A DNA stretch of 39,419 nt, taken from Planctomycetota bacterium (GTDB taxonomy: Bacteria > Planctomycetota > Phycisphaerae > UBA1845). The stretch is from contig JAJRWX010000041.1 in NCBI GenBank assembly GCA_024276605.1, positions 1-39,419 on the forward strand, given 5' to 3'. Both the position numbers and the translations under genes were made by a program. Shown piece after piece: positions 18,041-27,335 of the stretch. Every line of letters starts with the position of its first letter. The stretch's first letter is position 1. A model generated the notes under the pieces. The model saw nothing but the letters and a program-made list of their open reading frames with translations, had not been told where the DNA came from and ran no database searches.

Positions 18041-20173
18041 CTAATCCTTGATGCCGAGGGTATCGAGTAAGAAGGCATAGTCAAAAGCCACGGTATGTAA
18101 TCTTTCATATCGACCGGATCGACCGCTATGTCCGGCGCCCATATTGGTTTTAAGCAGGAGACGGTTATCGTTGGTTTTAAGCGCGCGCAACTTTGCGGTC
18201 CACTTAGCCGGTTCCCAATATTGAACTCTGGGGTCATTTAATCCTGCTGTGATGAGCATGTTCGGATATGCCTTAACCGTGACGTTATCGTAGGGTGAGT
18301 AGCTCATCATATAATCGTAGTATTCTTTCTTAGTAGGATTGCCCCATTCTTCATACTCAATCACGGTGAGTGGAATGGTGGCATCGTACATGGTATTGAC
18401 GACATCCACGAATGGGACTTTGGCAATGACAACGGAGAATAAATCCGGTCGCATGTTGGTCACAGCCCCCATCAATAAACCACCGGCACTGCCACCCATC
18501 ATAGCCAGGTGATCGGGTGAGGTATATTGTTCATGAATCAAATGCTCAGCGGCGGCGATGAAATCCGTGAAGGTGTTTTTTTTCTTGAGAAACTTTCCAT
18601 CTTGATACCACGGTCTGCCTAAATCGCCGCCGCCACGAATATGGGCGATGGCATAGACGAAACCACGGTCGAGCAGGCTAATGCGATTGGCATCGAAGCG
18701 TGGGTCCATGCTCATACCATAAGAACCGTAGCCGTATAGCAGTGTGGGATTGGTTCCATCTTTTTTCAAACCCTTCTTATGGACTAACGAAATCGGAATA
18801 CGTGTGCCATCTTTGGCGTAGGCAAAAAGACGTTGCGATACGTATTGCGTCGGGTCATAGCCTCCCAACACTTCGTGTCGCTTGCGTAAGGTGGAAGTGC
18901 GCTTGTTCATATCATAATCGAAGATTGAACGAGGCGTGGTAAGTGAAGTATACGCGTATCTAAATGTGGTTGAATCAAATTCCGGATTGTCTGAGCCATA
19001 GACGGTATACACCGGTTCCGGGAATGACACTTCATGTTCTTGTTGACTTTTGAAATTATGTATACGCAAACCTCTTAATCCTCGACGGCGCTCCTGGATC
19101 ACCAGATGGTTTTGGAAGGCGGAGGCACGCAGAATTCTGACCGCTGGGTCGTGAGGAATGACGTCGGTCCAGTGTTCAACCGATGGTCGGTCTATGGGTG
19201 TGCGGACGATTTTGAAGTTGATGGCCTTGTCGTTGGTGACCATATAGAAATGGTTGCCGTGATGAACGGCTGAGTATTCGACACCGTCACGCCTTGGCGA
19301 AATGACTTTCGCGTTATCGCTCAGTCGGTTGGCGTCTAAGAAACTAACTTCCGATGTGATTTGACTATTGGCATCAATAAAAATATATCGCTGACTCCGT
19401 GACTTGCGAATGCCTACGTGAAACCGTTCGTCGGAATCGTGATAGACAACTTGGTCTGACGTTTGCGGGGTGCCAAGTGTGTGGCGGTGTACCTTGTCCG
19501 GGCGTTTCGCGTCATCCAGCGTAGTGTAGAAAATAGTGGCATTGTCGTTTCCCCAGGCCAACCCATAATATGTATTGGCGATGGCGTCGGGCAGTATGGC
19601 GCCGGTCGAAAGGTCTTTGATTCTCAATGTGTAGGTTTCTGAACCGTTGGTGTCCACGCTGAACGCAAGGAGTCGATGGTTAGGACTGATCGCCTTGTTG
19701 CCTAATCGGAAATAATCTAAACCTCGTGCCAGTTCATTTTCATCCAGTAGTATTTGTTCTGTTGCGCCTGGGGTGTCAGTCTTGCGGCAATGGATGCGGT
19801 ACTGTTTACCTTCCTCGGTGCGTGAATAATATTGGAACGGCCCGAATGTAACGGGTACTGAAAGATCGGTCTCTTTGATGCGGGATTTCATCTCCTTAAA
19901 TAACTTGTCTTGTAGCGATTGGGTGTGCTGCATGACGCGTTGTGTATAGGCATTTTCCGCCTTGAGATAAGCGATGACATCATCATCTCCACGGTTGCGT
20001 AGCCAATAGTAATGATCGGTGACTGACTGGCCGTGACGCGTTTCATGGTGAGGTATGATTTTGGCGCGTGGAAGCGCAGCTTCATCGGACGTTTTATTAC
20101 TGGCACATGTTGTTACCATGTTACTTTCCCCTAGCATCATCACGATAACAACGACAATCGTCAGTCGTTTCAT
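18041..20173 (-). CDS. ptrB: Oligopeptidase B-like S9A serine peptidase, exported
   Basis: A 710-residue prolyl oligopeptidase family enzyme: seven-bladed propeller (about 70-430) followed by an alpha/beta hydrolase. The catalytic triad is visible as Ser562 in MMGGSAGGLLMG, Asp647 in ITAGLNDPRVQYWEPAKW and His682 in NMGAGHSGRSGRYE. The WEPAKW block and IPLTVIEYEEWGNP, whose acidic residues bind Arg/Lys at P1, point to oligopeptidase B rather than proline-specific POP. An N-terminal hydrophobic signal (residues 3-15) followed by VTTC suggests export, perhaps as a lipoprotein, although the lipobox is imperfect. The start has AAGGAGT 7 nt upstream of the ATG. It appears monocistronic, with about 200 bases before it. 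Confidence 0.93.
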   Translation of the reverse strand: MKRLTIVVVIVMMLGESNMVTTCASNKTSDEAALPRAKIIPHHETRHGQSVTDHYYWLRNRGDDDVIAYLKAENAYTQRVMQHTQSLQDKLFKEMKSRIKETDLSVPVTFGPFQYYSRTEEGKQYRIHCRKTDTPGATEQILLDENELARGLDYFRLGNKAISPNHRLLAFSVDTNGSETYTLRIKDLSTGAILPDAIANTYYGLAWGNDNATIFYTTLDDAKRPDKVHRHTLGTPQTSDQVVYHDSDERFHVGIRKSRSQRYIFIDANSQITSEVSFLDANRLSDNAKVISPRRDGVEYSAVHHGNHFYMVTNDKAINFKIVRTPIDRPSVEHWTDVIPHDPAVRILRASAFQNHLVIQERRRGLRGLRIHNFKSQQEHEVSFPEPVYTVYGSDNPEFDSTTFRYAYTSLTTPRSIFDYDMNKRTSTLRKRHEVLGGYDPTQYVSQRLFAYAKDGTRIPISLVHKKGLKKDGTNPTLLYGYGSYGMSMDPRFDANRISLLDRGFVYAIAHIRGGGDLGRPWYQDGKFLKKKNTFTDFIAAAEHLIHEQYTSPDHLAMMGGSAGGLLMGAVTNMRPDLFSVVIAKVPFVDVVNTMYDATIPLTVIEYEEWGNPTKKEYYDYMMSYSPYDNVTVKAYPNMLITAGLNDPRVQYWEPAKWTAKLRALKTNDNRLLLKTNMGAGHSGRSGRYERLHTVAFDYAFLLDTLGIKD

Positions 20174-20373
20174 AGTCTACACTCCTTGTGGGAATCTTTC
20201 CCGGTATTTGTGTCACAAGTGACGATGTTGCACGACAACGTCGAGTCATTTCAGCCCGGCGCATCTATACTATAGCATCCTCGTGTGTTGTGTAGTGTCG
20301 CCAACAAGAAAAATATCGCGGTAATCCGTTTTAGCAGAATCATATCACCACGAGATCATGCCCATGCTTAGCT

Positions 20374-21336
20374 TTACGGCCCTTGATGAACATACGTTAA
20401 CCAACGCGGCGCGAGGCGGTCGAGTACGCGTCTGGTAAAAATAGTTTTGGTCTTCTCTGCAACTTTACGTGTGGATGTGGCAGAAGCGATCGAGCGAATA
20501 TATTTACGCAGCCATTCTCTTTCCTGTGGTGCATTGACCAGGTAAGCCACAAGCGTATAAGCCTGTGCATAGGCGAGTGTGCGCTGCGTGTAGGCCAGCC
20601 CTGGTACGCGCTGTTGGTTGTAGAAATCGGATCGGTTCATCAGAACCAATTTATCTATGGGGATAAGTTTTTTCGATTGGGCGACGTTACGTACGATGTT
20701 AAAATAGCTCGTTCTCGGACGATTAAAAATAAGGCCTTTACCAGTGGCACGGGCCGTTCCAAAGTGTGTGGCTAGACCTTCGTTTAGCCAGATAGGCGCA
20801 GCCGGCATGTAGCGATGGACGAACTGATGAAACGCCTCATGAAACAACACTTGGTAAGTTTGCTCCGTACGTCCGTCATCGAGAATGATCAACAGTTCAA
20901 CGCTAGGAACGAACATCCCAGCTGTATGCTCGGCGAATTGACCAAAGTAGGCGCGCGTGAATTCACGATAATCTTTCTTGGAACCCAAGATAACCACGCG
21001 AAATAATGATGAAGTATTTGTATCATCTTCATGTCGTACACCATCTTTATCAGGTGATCGGTTCGGTGTGGTAACCGATGATTTACTTAGTAAATCGCCG
21101 AAGCCCTTTTCATATTCCGCGTGTATGAATTCCAGGCATCGGCCATACTCGATAAGTTTATCCTGACTGACCGAACCGGCTAATGCGTAATGTTTTGTGC
21201 TATGGCGAACATTGAGATTTTCAACGTCGCTGCCAAGTTCACGCGGCTGTGCGTACAGAAACGTATGAGTCAGCGCGAACATCAAACCGGTGATAAGGGG
21301 ACTACGTATTAGAAATGCGTTGGCTACTATATTCAT
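20374..21336 (-). CDS. Secreted DUF1570-like zinc metallopeptidase
   Basis: About 320 residues from the ATG at 21336. An N-terminal signal peptide (FLIRSPLITGLMFALTHTFLYA, cleavage near YAQ) leads into a domain with the gluzincin motif HEAFH and a third zinc ligand Glu in WLNEGLATHFG, 16 residues on. This matches the DUF1570/peptidase MA-like families frequent in planctomycetes; substrate is unknown. The frame is open to 21372, but starting at 21336 puts the signal peptide at the N-terminus. It lies about 20 bases after the stop of the OppF-like ATPase. A TATAAT hexamer sits 6 nt before this ATG, so an additional, nearly leaderless transcript is possible. Confidence 0.82.
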   Translation of the reverse strand: MNIVANAFLIRSPLITGLMFALTHTFLYAQPRELGSDVENLNVRHSTKHYALAGSVSQDKLIEYGRCLEFIHAEYEKGFGDLLSKSSVTTPNRSPDKDGVRHEDDTNTSSLFRVVILGSKKDYREFTRAYFGQFAEHTAGMFVPSVELLIILDDGRTEQTYQVLFHEAFHQFVHRYMPAAPIWLNEGLATHFGTARATGKGLIFNRPRTSYFNIVRNVAQSKKLIPIDKLVLMNRSDFYNQQRVPGLAYTQRTLAYAQAYTLVAYLVNAPQEREWLRKYIRSIASATSTRKVAEKTKTIFTRRVLDRLAPRWLTYVHQGP

Positions 21337-21355
21337 GTTCTCATTATAGCAGGCT

Positions 21356-22189
21356 TCAAGTATTTCCGGCACTGATTGTCGGCACGGCAGCTAATAACGC
21401 TTGTGTATAGGGATGTTGTGGTTTAGTAAACAGCGCGTCGGCTTCAGCGATTTCCACAATCTTTCCGGATTTCATCACGGCTATGCGATCGCTGATGTAT
21501 CGCACGACGGCGAGATTGTGTGTGATGAAAAGCAACGTCAGGTTCAGTTCGTCCTTGAGGTCGGCTAATAGGTTGAGAATCTGCGCTTGAACGGAAACAT
21601 CCAACGCGCTAACCGGTTCGTCACAGATAATCATTTTCGGCTTGAGTGCGATGGCCCGAGCGATTCCGATACGCTGTCGCTGCCCACCGGAAAATTCGTG
21701 CGGATATCGATTTGCGTCAGAGGGATCAAGCCCCACCTTTTGTAGTAGCGCGGCAACTTCTTTTCGGCGTGATGATTGATGGCCGGACTTGTGGATCACC
21801 AACGGCTCGGCAATGATGTCTTCAATGCGCATGCGCGGGTTTAAGCTACCGATGGGATCTTGAAAAATAAACTGTATGTGTCGGCGCACTTGGCGCAGGT
21901 CCGCGCCACGAGCGCTCAACACATCGCGCCCGTCGAAGTTGATGTGCCCGGAAGTGGGTTGTTCAAGTCGAATGATCGTTCGAGCAAGCGTGGTTTTTCC
22001 GCAGCCGCTTTCTCCGACTAAGCCCAGCGTGGTCCCTATTGGAATCTCAAAACTGATGCCATCCACGGCACGACAGAGCTTGCCTTTGTCTCGTTGCTTT
22101 CCATGTTGATCTGAAAATGAAACATGCAAATCTTTCACGGACAACAACGCGATTGCCTGAGCTTCGGATTGATGTGCCAAGCTCATCAT
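21356..22189 (-). CDS. Orphan oligopeptide-type ABC transporter ATPase (OppF/DppF-like)
   Basis: A 277-residue nucleotide-binding protein. Walker A is GESGCGKT (59-66), the Q-loop is [14 protein letters not shown], the ABC signature FSGGQRQR (166-173), Walker B IICDE (187-191) and the switch His is in [11 protein letters not shown]. The C-terminal [13 protein letters not shown] is diagnostic of the Opp/Dpp/Nik subfamily. Normally such an ATPase is encoded with OppD, two permeases and a binding protein; none is in this window. It starts 1 nt after the TMTC-like gene's stop, in the context TGA-t-ATGATG, so it is translationally coupled to that gene and followed by a secreted peptidase. Confidence 0.92.
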   Translation of the reverse strand: MMSLAHQSEAQAIALLSVKDLHVSFSDQHGKQRDKGKLCRAVDGISFEIPIGTTLGLVGESGCGKTTLARTIIRLEQPTSGHINFDGRDVLSARGADLRQVRRHIQFIFQDPIGSLNPRMRIEDIIAEPLVIHKSGHQSSRRKEVAALLQKVGLDPSDANRYPHEFSGGQRQRIGIARAIALKPKMIICDEPVSALDVSVQAQILNLLADLKDELNLTLLFITHNLAVVRYISDRIAVMKSGKIVEIAEADALFTKPQHPYTQALLAAVPTISAGNT

Positions 22190-22190
22190 A

Positions 22191-24287
22191 TCAGCGATTG
22201 TCCTCTTGCCCTAACGCTTTGACGCGCTGTTGGAAAATGTTGCGCATGGCACTGCCTTGGGGCACGGCTTGAATGGCTTCGTTGTAGAGTTGGTGTGCTT
22301 GTATAAACTCACCTTTCAGTGCCAACAATTCCGCCTGGCAGACCAGTACCGACGGGGCATGTGGTTCGATAGCTCTTGCCCGGATAGCCAGTTGCCATGC
22401 CTGCTCAAGATCATCACTTTCCCGCCGTTCAAGCAGGAGCATGGCTAGTTCGATCATCCGTTGTACATTCGAGAATTCGATGGCCAGCGCTTTTTGATAC
22501 CGATCGATAGCCTGGTTCCGCTGGTCGAGGTAAACATACGTGACGGCATATTCATGTTGCCACTGTGCATCATGAGCGAATATCGACTCTTTTTGTTTGA
22601 ATCGATCGAGCAATAGATCAAGCTGATTGAGTTCCCGTAGTTTGCGTATGACTTGTAGTTCCGCATCGAGATTGTCGGGGTCTTCATCGGCGCGAAGTTT
22701 AAGCGCCGCCAATGCTTGTGACTGTGACTCCATCATCAATCGAGTAACCTCGTTCAGCGCCTTAACTGTTCTGGGATGTCCCGGCACCTGCATATTGGCT
22801 ATTTGAAGATGATGAAGTGCGGCCTGATAGTTTCCTGCTATGGCATACGCTTGACCAAGTGACCGTTGGGCGTCGGTGAATCCGAGGTCTATCTCGATGG
22901 CTCGCTGCAATCGCTGGATACCCTCCTCGAACCGTCCGGCATTGACCAGCGCCTGCCCACACAATCGCAAATCCCCAATTCCGTTGGGATGCACGCGATA
23001 GGCAGCGGTGTATAGCGTGAAATTATTTTTCCAATCCTCATTCCGCAACCAGCACCGACCTAACATCATGAGTAGGACGGTACAACCTAATGCAACACTC
23101 GCACGATTTCGCAGTATCGGACCGACCGCTATCGCGAGTAACAAACATACCCACACCGACGGCAAATACCAGATGCGTTCCGCAAATGAGACTTGGATCA
23201 AAACGAGAAGATTAGCGGTAGGTGCGTAGGCGATTAACAGGCATATTGTGATGAGCGCTACGGCACGAAAACCACGACACCAAGTGACGATGGAAAATAC
23301 CAGCAGTATTGTGATGGATAGCCATCCCCATAAGACGCTCGGTGCGAATATATTGGTCGCGAGTTGCAGTTCGTTAATTGAATAGTTCACACATAGCACA
23401 TCAGGCCACAATGTTTTTGCCCAATACATACCCCATAGCTGCAGTGCGCCGAAACATCTTTGCCATAACGGTGCATCCACGAGAAAGTTGATCGTCTTGG
23501 TCAGCGCAGGTTTTTGGAAAAGATGCGCATCCAGTGCGTAGTAACGTAAAGTGAAGTATATCGCGACGGGTATGATAAAATAGATCAACCGATAGGGCTG
23601 CCACCAGCCATGGGCGGGGCGATCAGGTGTTATGCGACAGAAGTAAATATGACAGATCGGTAACAATACCATGACCGACACACCATTTTCCTTCGCCGTC
23701 ATGGCCATCAAAGCAAGTAGCGCCGTGATAACAGACCAGCACGCTACCTGAGTACGCGTGTGACTGACAATGATGTGCCGATGTGCAAGCAAGCTAAACA
23801 AAATACCCAGCGTAGCTAGAAGATCTGCCCGACCGACCACATTGTTGATTACTTCGGTATGGATCGGTAGAACCGCAAATAGTAATCCTGCGGTCGTCGC
23901 CAAAGATAAAGGCAGACCAAATCGACGAGCCAAACGAATCAAGCCGGCGCTGATAAGGGCGTGTAGTAGGATATTCGTGGCGAGTTGTGGAAGGGCGGTT
24001 GGTCCAAATAGTGTGTGGATGATTCGGTAAGACGTCAGTGCCGCCGGACGATAGAGAAGATCACGGTTAGGTGTGCCAAGTCGTGACATATGCCAGTGGT
24101 CCGTTGTCCAGCAATCCAACCATCGCCCGGATTCGTGAACGAGAGCGTTAAGCTTGACAATAGCTACGCCGTCATCGCAATAATCATTGAGTAGGGTGTT
24201 GCCATAGCAGGCCATAGCAACGACAGCCACGATGATTTGTACGCGCAACCAATGCGATGCAGTTGTGTTATCGTGGTTGGATATCAT
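22191..24287 (-). CDS. TMTC-like membrane O-glycosyltransferase with C-terminal TPR repeats
   Basis: A 698-residue protein with about ten transmembrane helices (to about residue 412) followed by tetratricopeptide repeats (about 435-690). The first extracytoplasmic loop contains YCDDGVAIV and [11 protein letters not shown]. The block [21 protein letters not shown] closely resembles the signature of eukaryotic TMTC1-4 proteins (GT105, O-mannosyltransferases) and their bacterial relatives. The DD pair is the presumed catalytic/metal acidic motif of GT-C enzymes. Expected role: transfer of a lipid-linked sugar to exported proteins, with TPRs holding the acceptor; this is inference. It is the first gene of an operon with an OppF-type ATPase and a DUF1570-like peptidase. 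Its ribosome binding site is weak (AAGG close to the ATG). Confidence 0.83.
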   Translation of the reverse strand: MISNHDNTTASHWLRVQIIVAVVAMACYGNTLLNDYCDDGVAIVKLNALVHESGRWLDCWTTDHWHMSRLGTPNRDLLYRPAALTSYRIIHTLFGPTALPQLATNILLHALISAGLIRLARRFGLPLSLATTAGLLFAVLPIHTEVINNVVGRADLLATLGILFSLLAHRHIIVSHTRTQVACWSVITALLALMAMTAKENGVSVMVLLPICHIYFCRITPDRPAHGWWQPYRLIYFIIPVAIYFTLRYYALDAHLFQKPALTKTINFLVDAPLWQRCFGALQLWGMYWAKTLWPDVLCVNYSINELQLATNIFAPSVLWGWLSITILLVFSIVTWCRGFRAVALITICLLIAYAPTANLLVLIQVSFAERIWYLPSVWVCLLLAIAVGPILRNRASVALGCTVLLMMLGRCWLRNEDWKNNFTLYTAAYRVHPNGIGDLRLCGQALVNAGRFEEGIQRLQRAIEIDLGFTDAQRSLGQAYAIAGNYQAALHHLQIANMQVPGHPRTVKALNEVTRLMMESQSQALAALKLRADEDPDNLDAELQVIRKLRELNQLDLLLDRFKQKESIFAHDAQWQHEYAVTYVYLDQRNQAIDRYQKALAIEFSNVQRMIELAMLLLERRESDDLEQAWQLAIRARAIEPHAPSVLVCQAELLALKGEFIQAHQLYNEAIQAVPQGSAMRNIFQQRVKALGQEDNR

Positions 24288-24632
24288 GCCTTATGATGTT
24301 ATCTCAGAATAGCCGCATCTGCTAATGCGTTCTGGATGAAAACGGATTTGACTCTGTTGCGTAGTTATGACTGAAGCGACGGGTTAGTCATCACAGAGCC
24401 GCGCCCGTAAGGAAGCGACCGGGACCGAAACCCAAAAGGCCGCGTGTGAACGTACACTAGTGCCGAGTCACAGCTTTTTTTTTCGGGTACATCCAGTGTG
24501 GCATGGGCAACGTTTTTTTTTGCCCGTGTCGGCCTCCGGAACTACACGGGTAAGTCCCGATGTATCCCGACTTTACGTCGGGATACATCGGGACTTACCC
24601 ATGCCACCCGAATTCTTAGTTTTGACACAACA
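24288..24632. other. Intergenic repeat-rich region
   Basis: About 345 bases between the TMTC-like gene and an amidohydrolase gene. Roughly 24300-24390 should contain the promoter and leader of the TMTC-like gene; no consensus promoter stands out. At 24391-24420 is a GC-rich stretch, TCACAGAGCCGCGCCCGTAA followed by GGAAGCGACC, that resembles short dispersed repeats I associate with planctomycete genomes (from memory, unverified). The remainder is the complete structured element at 24457-24636. Confidence 0.6.
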
Positions 24633-24636
24633 CTAG
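24457..24636. mobile_element. MITE-like structured repeat, copy 2 (complete, about 180 bp)
   Basis: Imperfect 19-bp terminal inverted repeats occur at 24457-24475 and 24618-24636, with 14 of 19 positions matching (CTAGTGxxGxGTCAxAxCT). The interior holds a perfect 24-bp hairpin, 24548-24571 against 24577-24600, and the same nested GGCATGGG/CCCATGCC arms as copy 1. ACACTAG occurs in direct orientation at both ends (24454-24460 and 24630-24636). Copy 1 also ends in CACTAG, so this is more likely element terminus than target duplication, although CTAG would fit a CTAR-type target. The TAG stop of the neighbouring amidohydrolase lies inside the right terminal repeat. No transposase is encoded. 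Confidence 0.72.
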
Positions 24637-25859
24637 CGTATTTTATCGCTGACCATCCGTCCGTTGATGATGGTACCGATGCAGTGCGAGGTGTATTCAA
24701 ACGGGTCGCCATCGTACAACGCGAGGTCGCCGTCTTTGCCCACTGCGATGGACCCGATACGTTCATCAACACCTAACAGGCGCGCCGCGTCGATAGTGAT
24801 TGAAGCTAAGGCTTCATCAAACGTTAGACCATTGGCTGCTGCAATAGCTGCTTCGAATAATACGACGCGCACCTTGGGTACGTAGCTTTCATATCCACTT
24901 TGTAGTGCAATCCTAATACCAGCGTGCTTGAGTGTAGCCGCTGTTTCAAAAGATTGATTTTTTCGATGTCCCACAGCGCGATACATGGCTGGATGAACAA
25001 TGACCCAAACACCGGCGGCTTTAATTTCGTCAATTAACAGATACGCCTCCGCTGCGGAGTCCAGCACGATGTCAATATCGAATTCCTTGGCTAATCGCAG
25101 TGCGCTGGCGATATCCTGTGCGCGGTCCGCCGTAATGAGCAGGGGGATCTCACGAGACAATACGCGGGCTAAAGTTTCCAGAGCGAGGTCACGGTCGGGT
25201 TTTTTATCTGCTTCCGCCTTGATTAGTTTCTGTTGATATTCGCGTGCTTTAATGAGCTTCGCACGAAGGATAGCCATCAACTTGCCGCGTGTACCGGGTG
25301 ATTTCGGCTTTCCCTTTTTTAGTGCTGAGGGACTTAGGGTAGTCGCGATCATGGCAGACTCTACAAGGGTGACGTCGCCAATGGTGTTGCCGAAGGTTTT
25401 GGCGATCATGGTTTGACCGGAAATCGCTTCACCGGGTGCATGTCCGGTATGCACCGTAGTGACACCGAATGAACGTATCCACGTGACGAGTTCATCCTGG
25501 GTGTTGTACGCGTCAATCGCACGTAGCTCGGGTTGAATCGGTGCGGAGTGTTCGAGCTGGTCTTGGTCGTGTTTGTAATTCAAGATACCGCTAAGGCCCA
25601 CCGTGGCATGGGCATCAATTAGGCCCGGCGTAACGACCTCAGCATCCAATACGCGATAACCTGCCGGGATAGTGACACTATTAGCCGGACCAACTTGGCT
25701 TATCTTACCATCTGTGATGACAATCACACCGTTGGAAATACTCGGGCCTGACATGGTATGAACCGTACGACCACGGACCACGACTTGGGCATGCGCTACT
25801 GTCGTAACTAGACTAGCTAAGAAGATCGCCACAGTGATGGGTATTGAGCGTGTTATCAT
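24633..25859 (-). CDS. Exported amidohydrolase-family protein lacking the second His of HxH
   Basis: A 408-residue protein with a signal peptide (residues 1-24, cleavage VAHA-Q) and an amidohydrolase fold of the imidazolonepropionase-like type. Family landmarks are GRTVHTMSGPSISNGVIVI, VVTPGLIDAHATVGLSG, LDSAAEAY, the ITIDAARLLGVDERIGSI block and VGKDGDLALYDGDPFE. In the metal-binding HxH motif the second His is Thr (HAT), so catalysis may be changed or absent. It starts directly after the stop of the upstream paralog (TAAATG) with GGAGGG about 6 nt upstream, so the two are co-translated and may form a heteromer. The stop codon is provided by the adjacent repeat element. Confidence 0.87.
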   Translation of the reverse strand: MITRSIPITVAIFLASLVTTVAHAQVVVRGRTVHTMSGPSISNGVIVITDGKISQVGPANSVTIPAGYRVLDAEVVTPGLIDAHATVGLSGILNYKHDQDQLEHSAPIQPELRAIDAYNTQDELVTWIRSFGVTTVHTGHAPGEAISGQTMIAKTFGNTIGDVTLVESAMIATTLSPSALKKGKPKSPGTRGKLMAILRAKLIKAREYQQKLIKAEADKKPDRDLALETLARVLSREIPLLITADRAQDIASALRLAKEFDIDIVLDSAAEAYLLIDEIKAAGVWVIVHPAMYRAVGHRKNQSFETAATLKHAGIRIALQSGYESYVPKVRVVLFEAAIAAANGLTFDEALASITIDAARLLGVDERIGSIAVGKDGDLALYDGDPFEYTSHCIGTIINGRMVSDKIR

Positions 25860-27170
25860 TTATTGACCCTCCGCGTGATCAAAACAACAAAAATAGGGCT
25901 GGGTTTCGTTACCGGCGCCGTAACCGCCGACGGCGTAGAGGCGATCCTGCGGGTACGATCGATCAAAAACTTTCTTTCCTTCGACCCACGTTTCAAGCAC
26001 CTTGGTATATACGCTCAATGGATCGCCCGAGAGAATGATAAAATCTGCGTCCTTACCAACATCCAATGATCCTACACGATCACCAAGATCAAGCATTTCC
26101 GCTCCAGCAAGCGTTACGGCTTTAATGGCGCCGGCCCGTGACATGCCCGCCCGCACAGCCATGGCCGCCATGCGAAGAAACAGGCGCCCGTCGGTAATCC
26201 AATCATCCGTATGTAAGGCAACTTTCACGCCGGCTTTTTCGAGAATACCGGGGCATTTTAACAAAAGTTCACGAGCCTCCAGTTTTCCACCTGGACTATC
26301 CACTAAAATCACCGAGCAGGGCACTCCGGCATCAGCTATCTCTTTAGCGACTTTCCAGCCTTCACTCACATGATGTAGGACCACGCGAAAATTGAATTCC
26401 TTCGCTAGCCTGATCACCGTCATGATATCATCGTGACGATGTGTGTGATGATGGACGATACGCTTGCCTTCCAACACTTCGACGAGTGCTTCCAAGCCAA
26501 TATCGCGGGGTGGTAACTTGGAAAGATCGTCCTTTGCGGCTTCTCGCTTACGTCGATATGCCTGAGCTTTGATGTACTTGTCTCGTATGAGTGACGCAGA
26601 TTTGGCACGAGTTCCCGGAAAGGGTGCGTCACGTCGGGAATTCGTGCCGTTAGCCATTTTGATGCCGCCTGTGGGCTTGCCATCGGCATCGCGAATAAAA
26701 AGATCGTCTATGGTATTCCCGCCGCGCAGTTTCACGTAAATCGTTTGGCCGCTCAGTAAGTGCCCGGACCCCGGCATAATGTTGACTGTGGTAATACCGC
26801 CGGCAACGGTACGCTTAAAACCGGCATCACGCGCGTTGATTGAATCGTAAATACGCACGTCAGGTTGGATGGGGCCTGTGCGATCTGCGCCGCCAATACC
26901 ACCGATATGGTTATGTGTGCATACCAAGCCCGGCATGATGATCTTGCCGCTTGCATCATGTCGCACAGCACTAGGTGGGATAGCTACCTCGACTTGACTA
27001 CCGACGGCTAGGATACGACCGTTCTCTACCAGCAATACGCCGTCAACAATGGGCTTTGCGCTGACGGGAATCAGCGTAGCCCCGGTAAAGGCATGTACAT
27101 CAGACTGCGCGTGTGATATCGCACAGCCGGTATGAACATACAAGACGCATACAATCAATAAGAATCGCAA
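25860..27170 (-). CDS. Exported amidohydrolase-family protein with intact HxH
   Basis: A 436-residue protein with an N-terminal hydrophobic signal (FLLIVCVLYVHTGCA). The HxH metal motif is present (MPGLVCTHNHIGG, His86 and His88), followed by GGITTVNIMPGSGHLLSGQT, a histidine cluster HHHTHRHDD, LHHVSEGWK, VALHTDDW (probable catalytic Asp) and SLDVGKDADFIILSGDP. Substrate is unknown; the family includes imidazolonepropionase and prolidase-like enzymes. The start codon is TTG, chosen because GGGAGA lies 6-7 nt upstream and no ATG gives an intact signal peptide. The downstream amidohydrolase begins at the very next base after its stop. Length and sequence resemble its partner, suggesting an old tandem duplication. 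Confidence 0.88.
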   Translation of the reverse strand: MRFLLIVCVLYVHTGCAISHAQSDVHAFTGATLIPVSAKPIVDGVLLVENGRILAVGSQVEVAIPPSAVRHDASGKIIMPGLVCTHNHIGGIGGADRTGPIQPDVRIYDSINARDAGFKRTVAGGITTVNIMPGSGHLLSGQTIYVKLRGGNTIDDLFIRDADGKPTGGIKMANGTNSRRDAPFPGTRAKSASLIRDKYIKAQAYRRKREAAKDDLSKLPPRDIGLEALVEVLEGKRIVHHHTHRHDDIMTVIRLAKEFNFRVVLHHVSEGWKVAKEIADAGVPCSVILVDSPGGKLEARELLLKCPGILEKAGVKVALHTDDWITDGRLFLRMAAMAVRAGMSRAGAIKAVTLAGAEMLDLGDRVGSLDVGKDADFIILSGDPLSVYTKVLETWVEGKKVFDRSYPQDRLYAVGGYGAGNETQPYFCCFDHAEGQ

Positions 27171-27335
27171 TAGAATTCTCCCAACGGGTTCGTGCTCATA
27201 GGGGGGAAATTATACTATAAATATTCCAAGGATAAGGCAAGGCCGCACGGCTGGAGGTCTCCACCATAACGATAAAAACTTTCTTGGTTAATGAGTGGTA
27301 TGAATATGCGATAGTTGGCCTGTGCATGGTGGTTG

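Noticed and set aside
24454-24636. ACACTAG direct repeats as a target-site duplication
   Set aside because: Copy 1 also ends in CACTAG, so these bases are probably part of the element; CTAG alone is palindromic and ambiguous.
24498-24776. 92-residue plus-strand open frame
   Set aside because: Begins in the repeat element and continues antisense to the amidohydrolase; explained by both.
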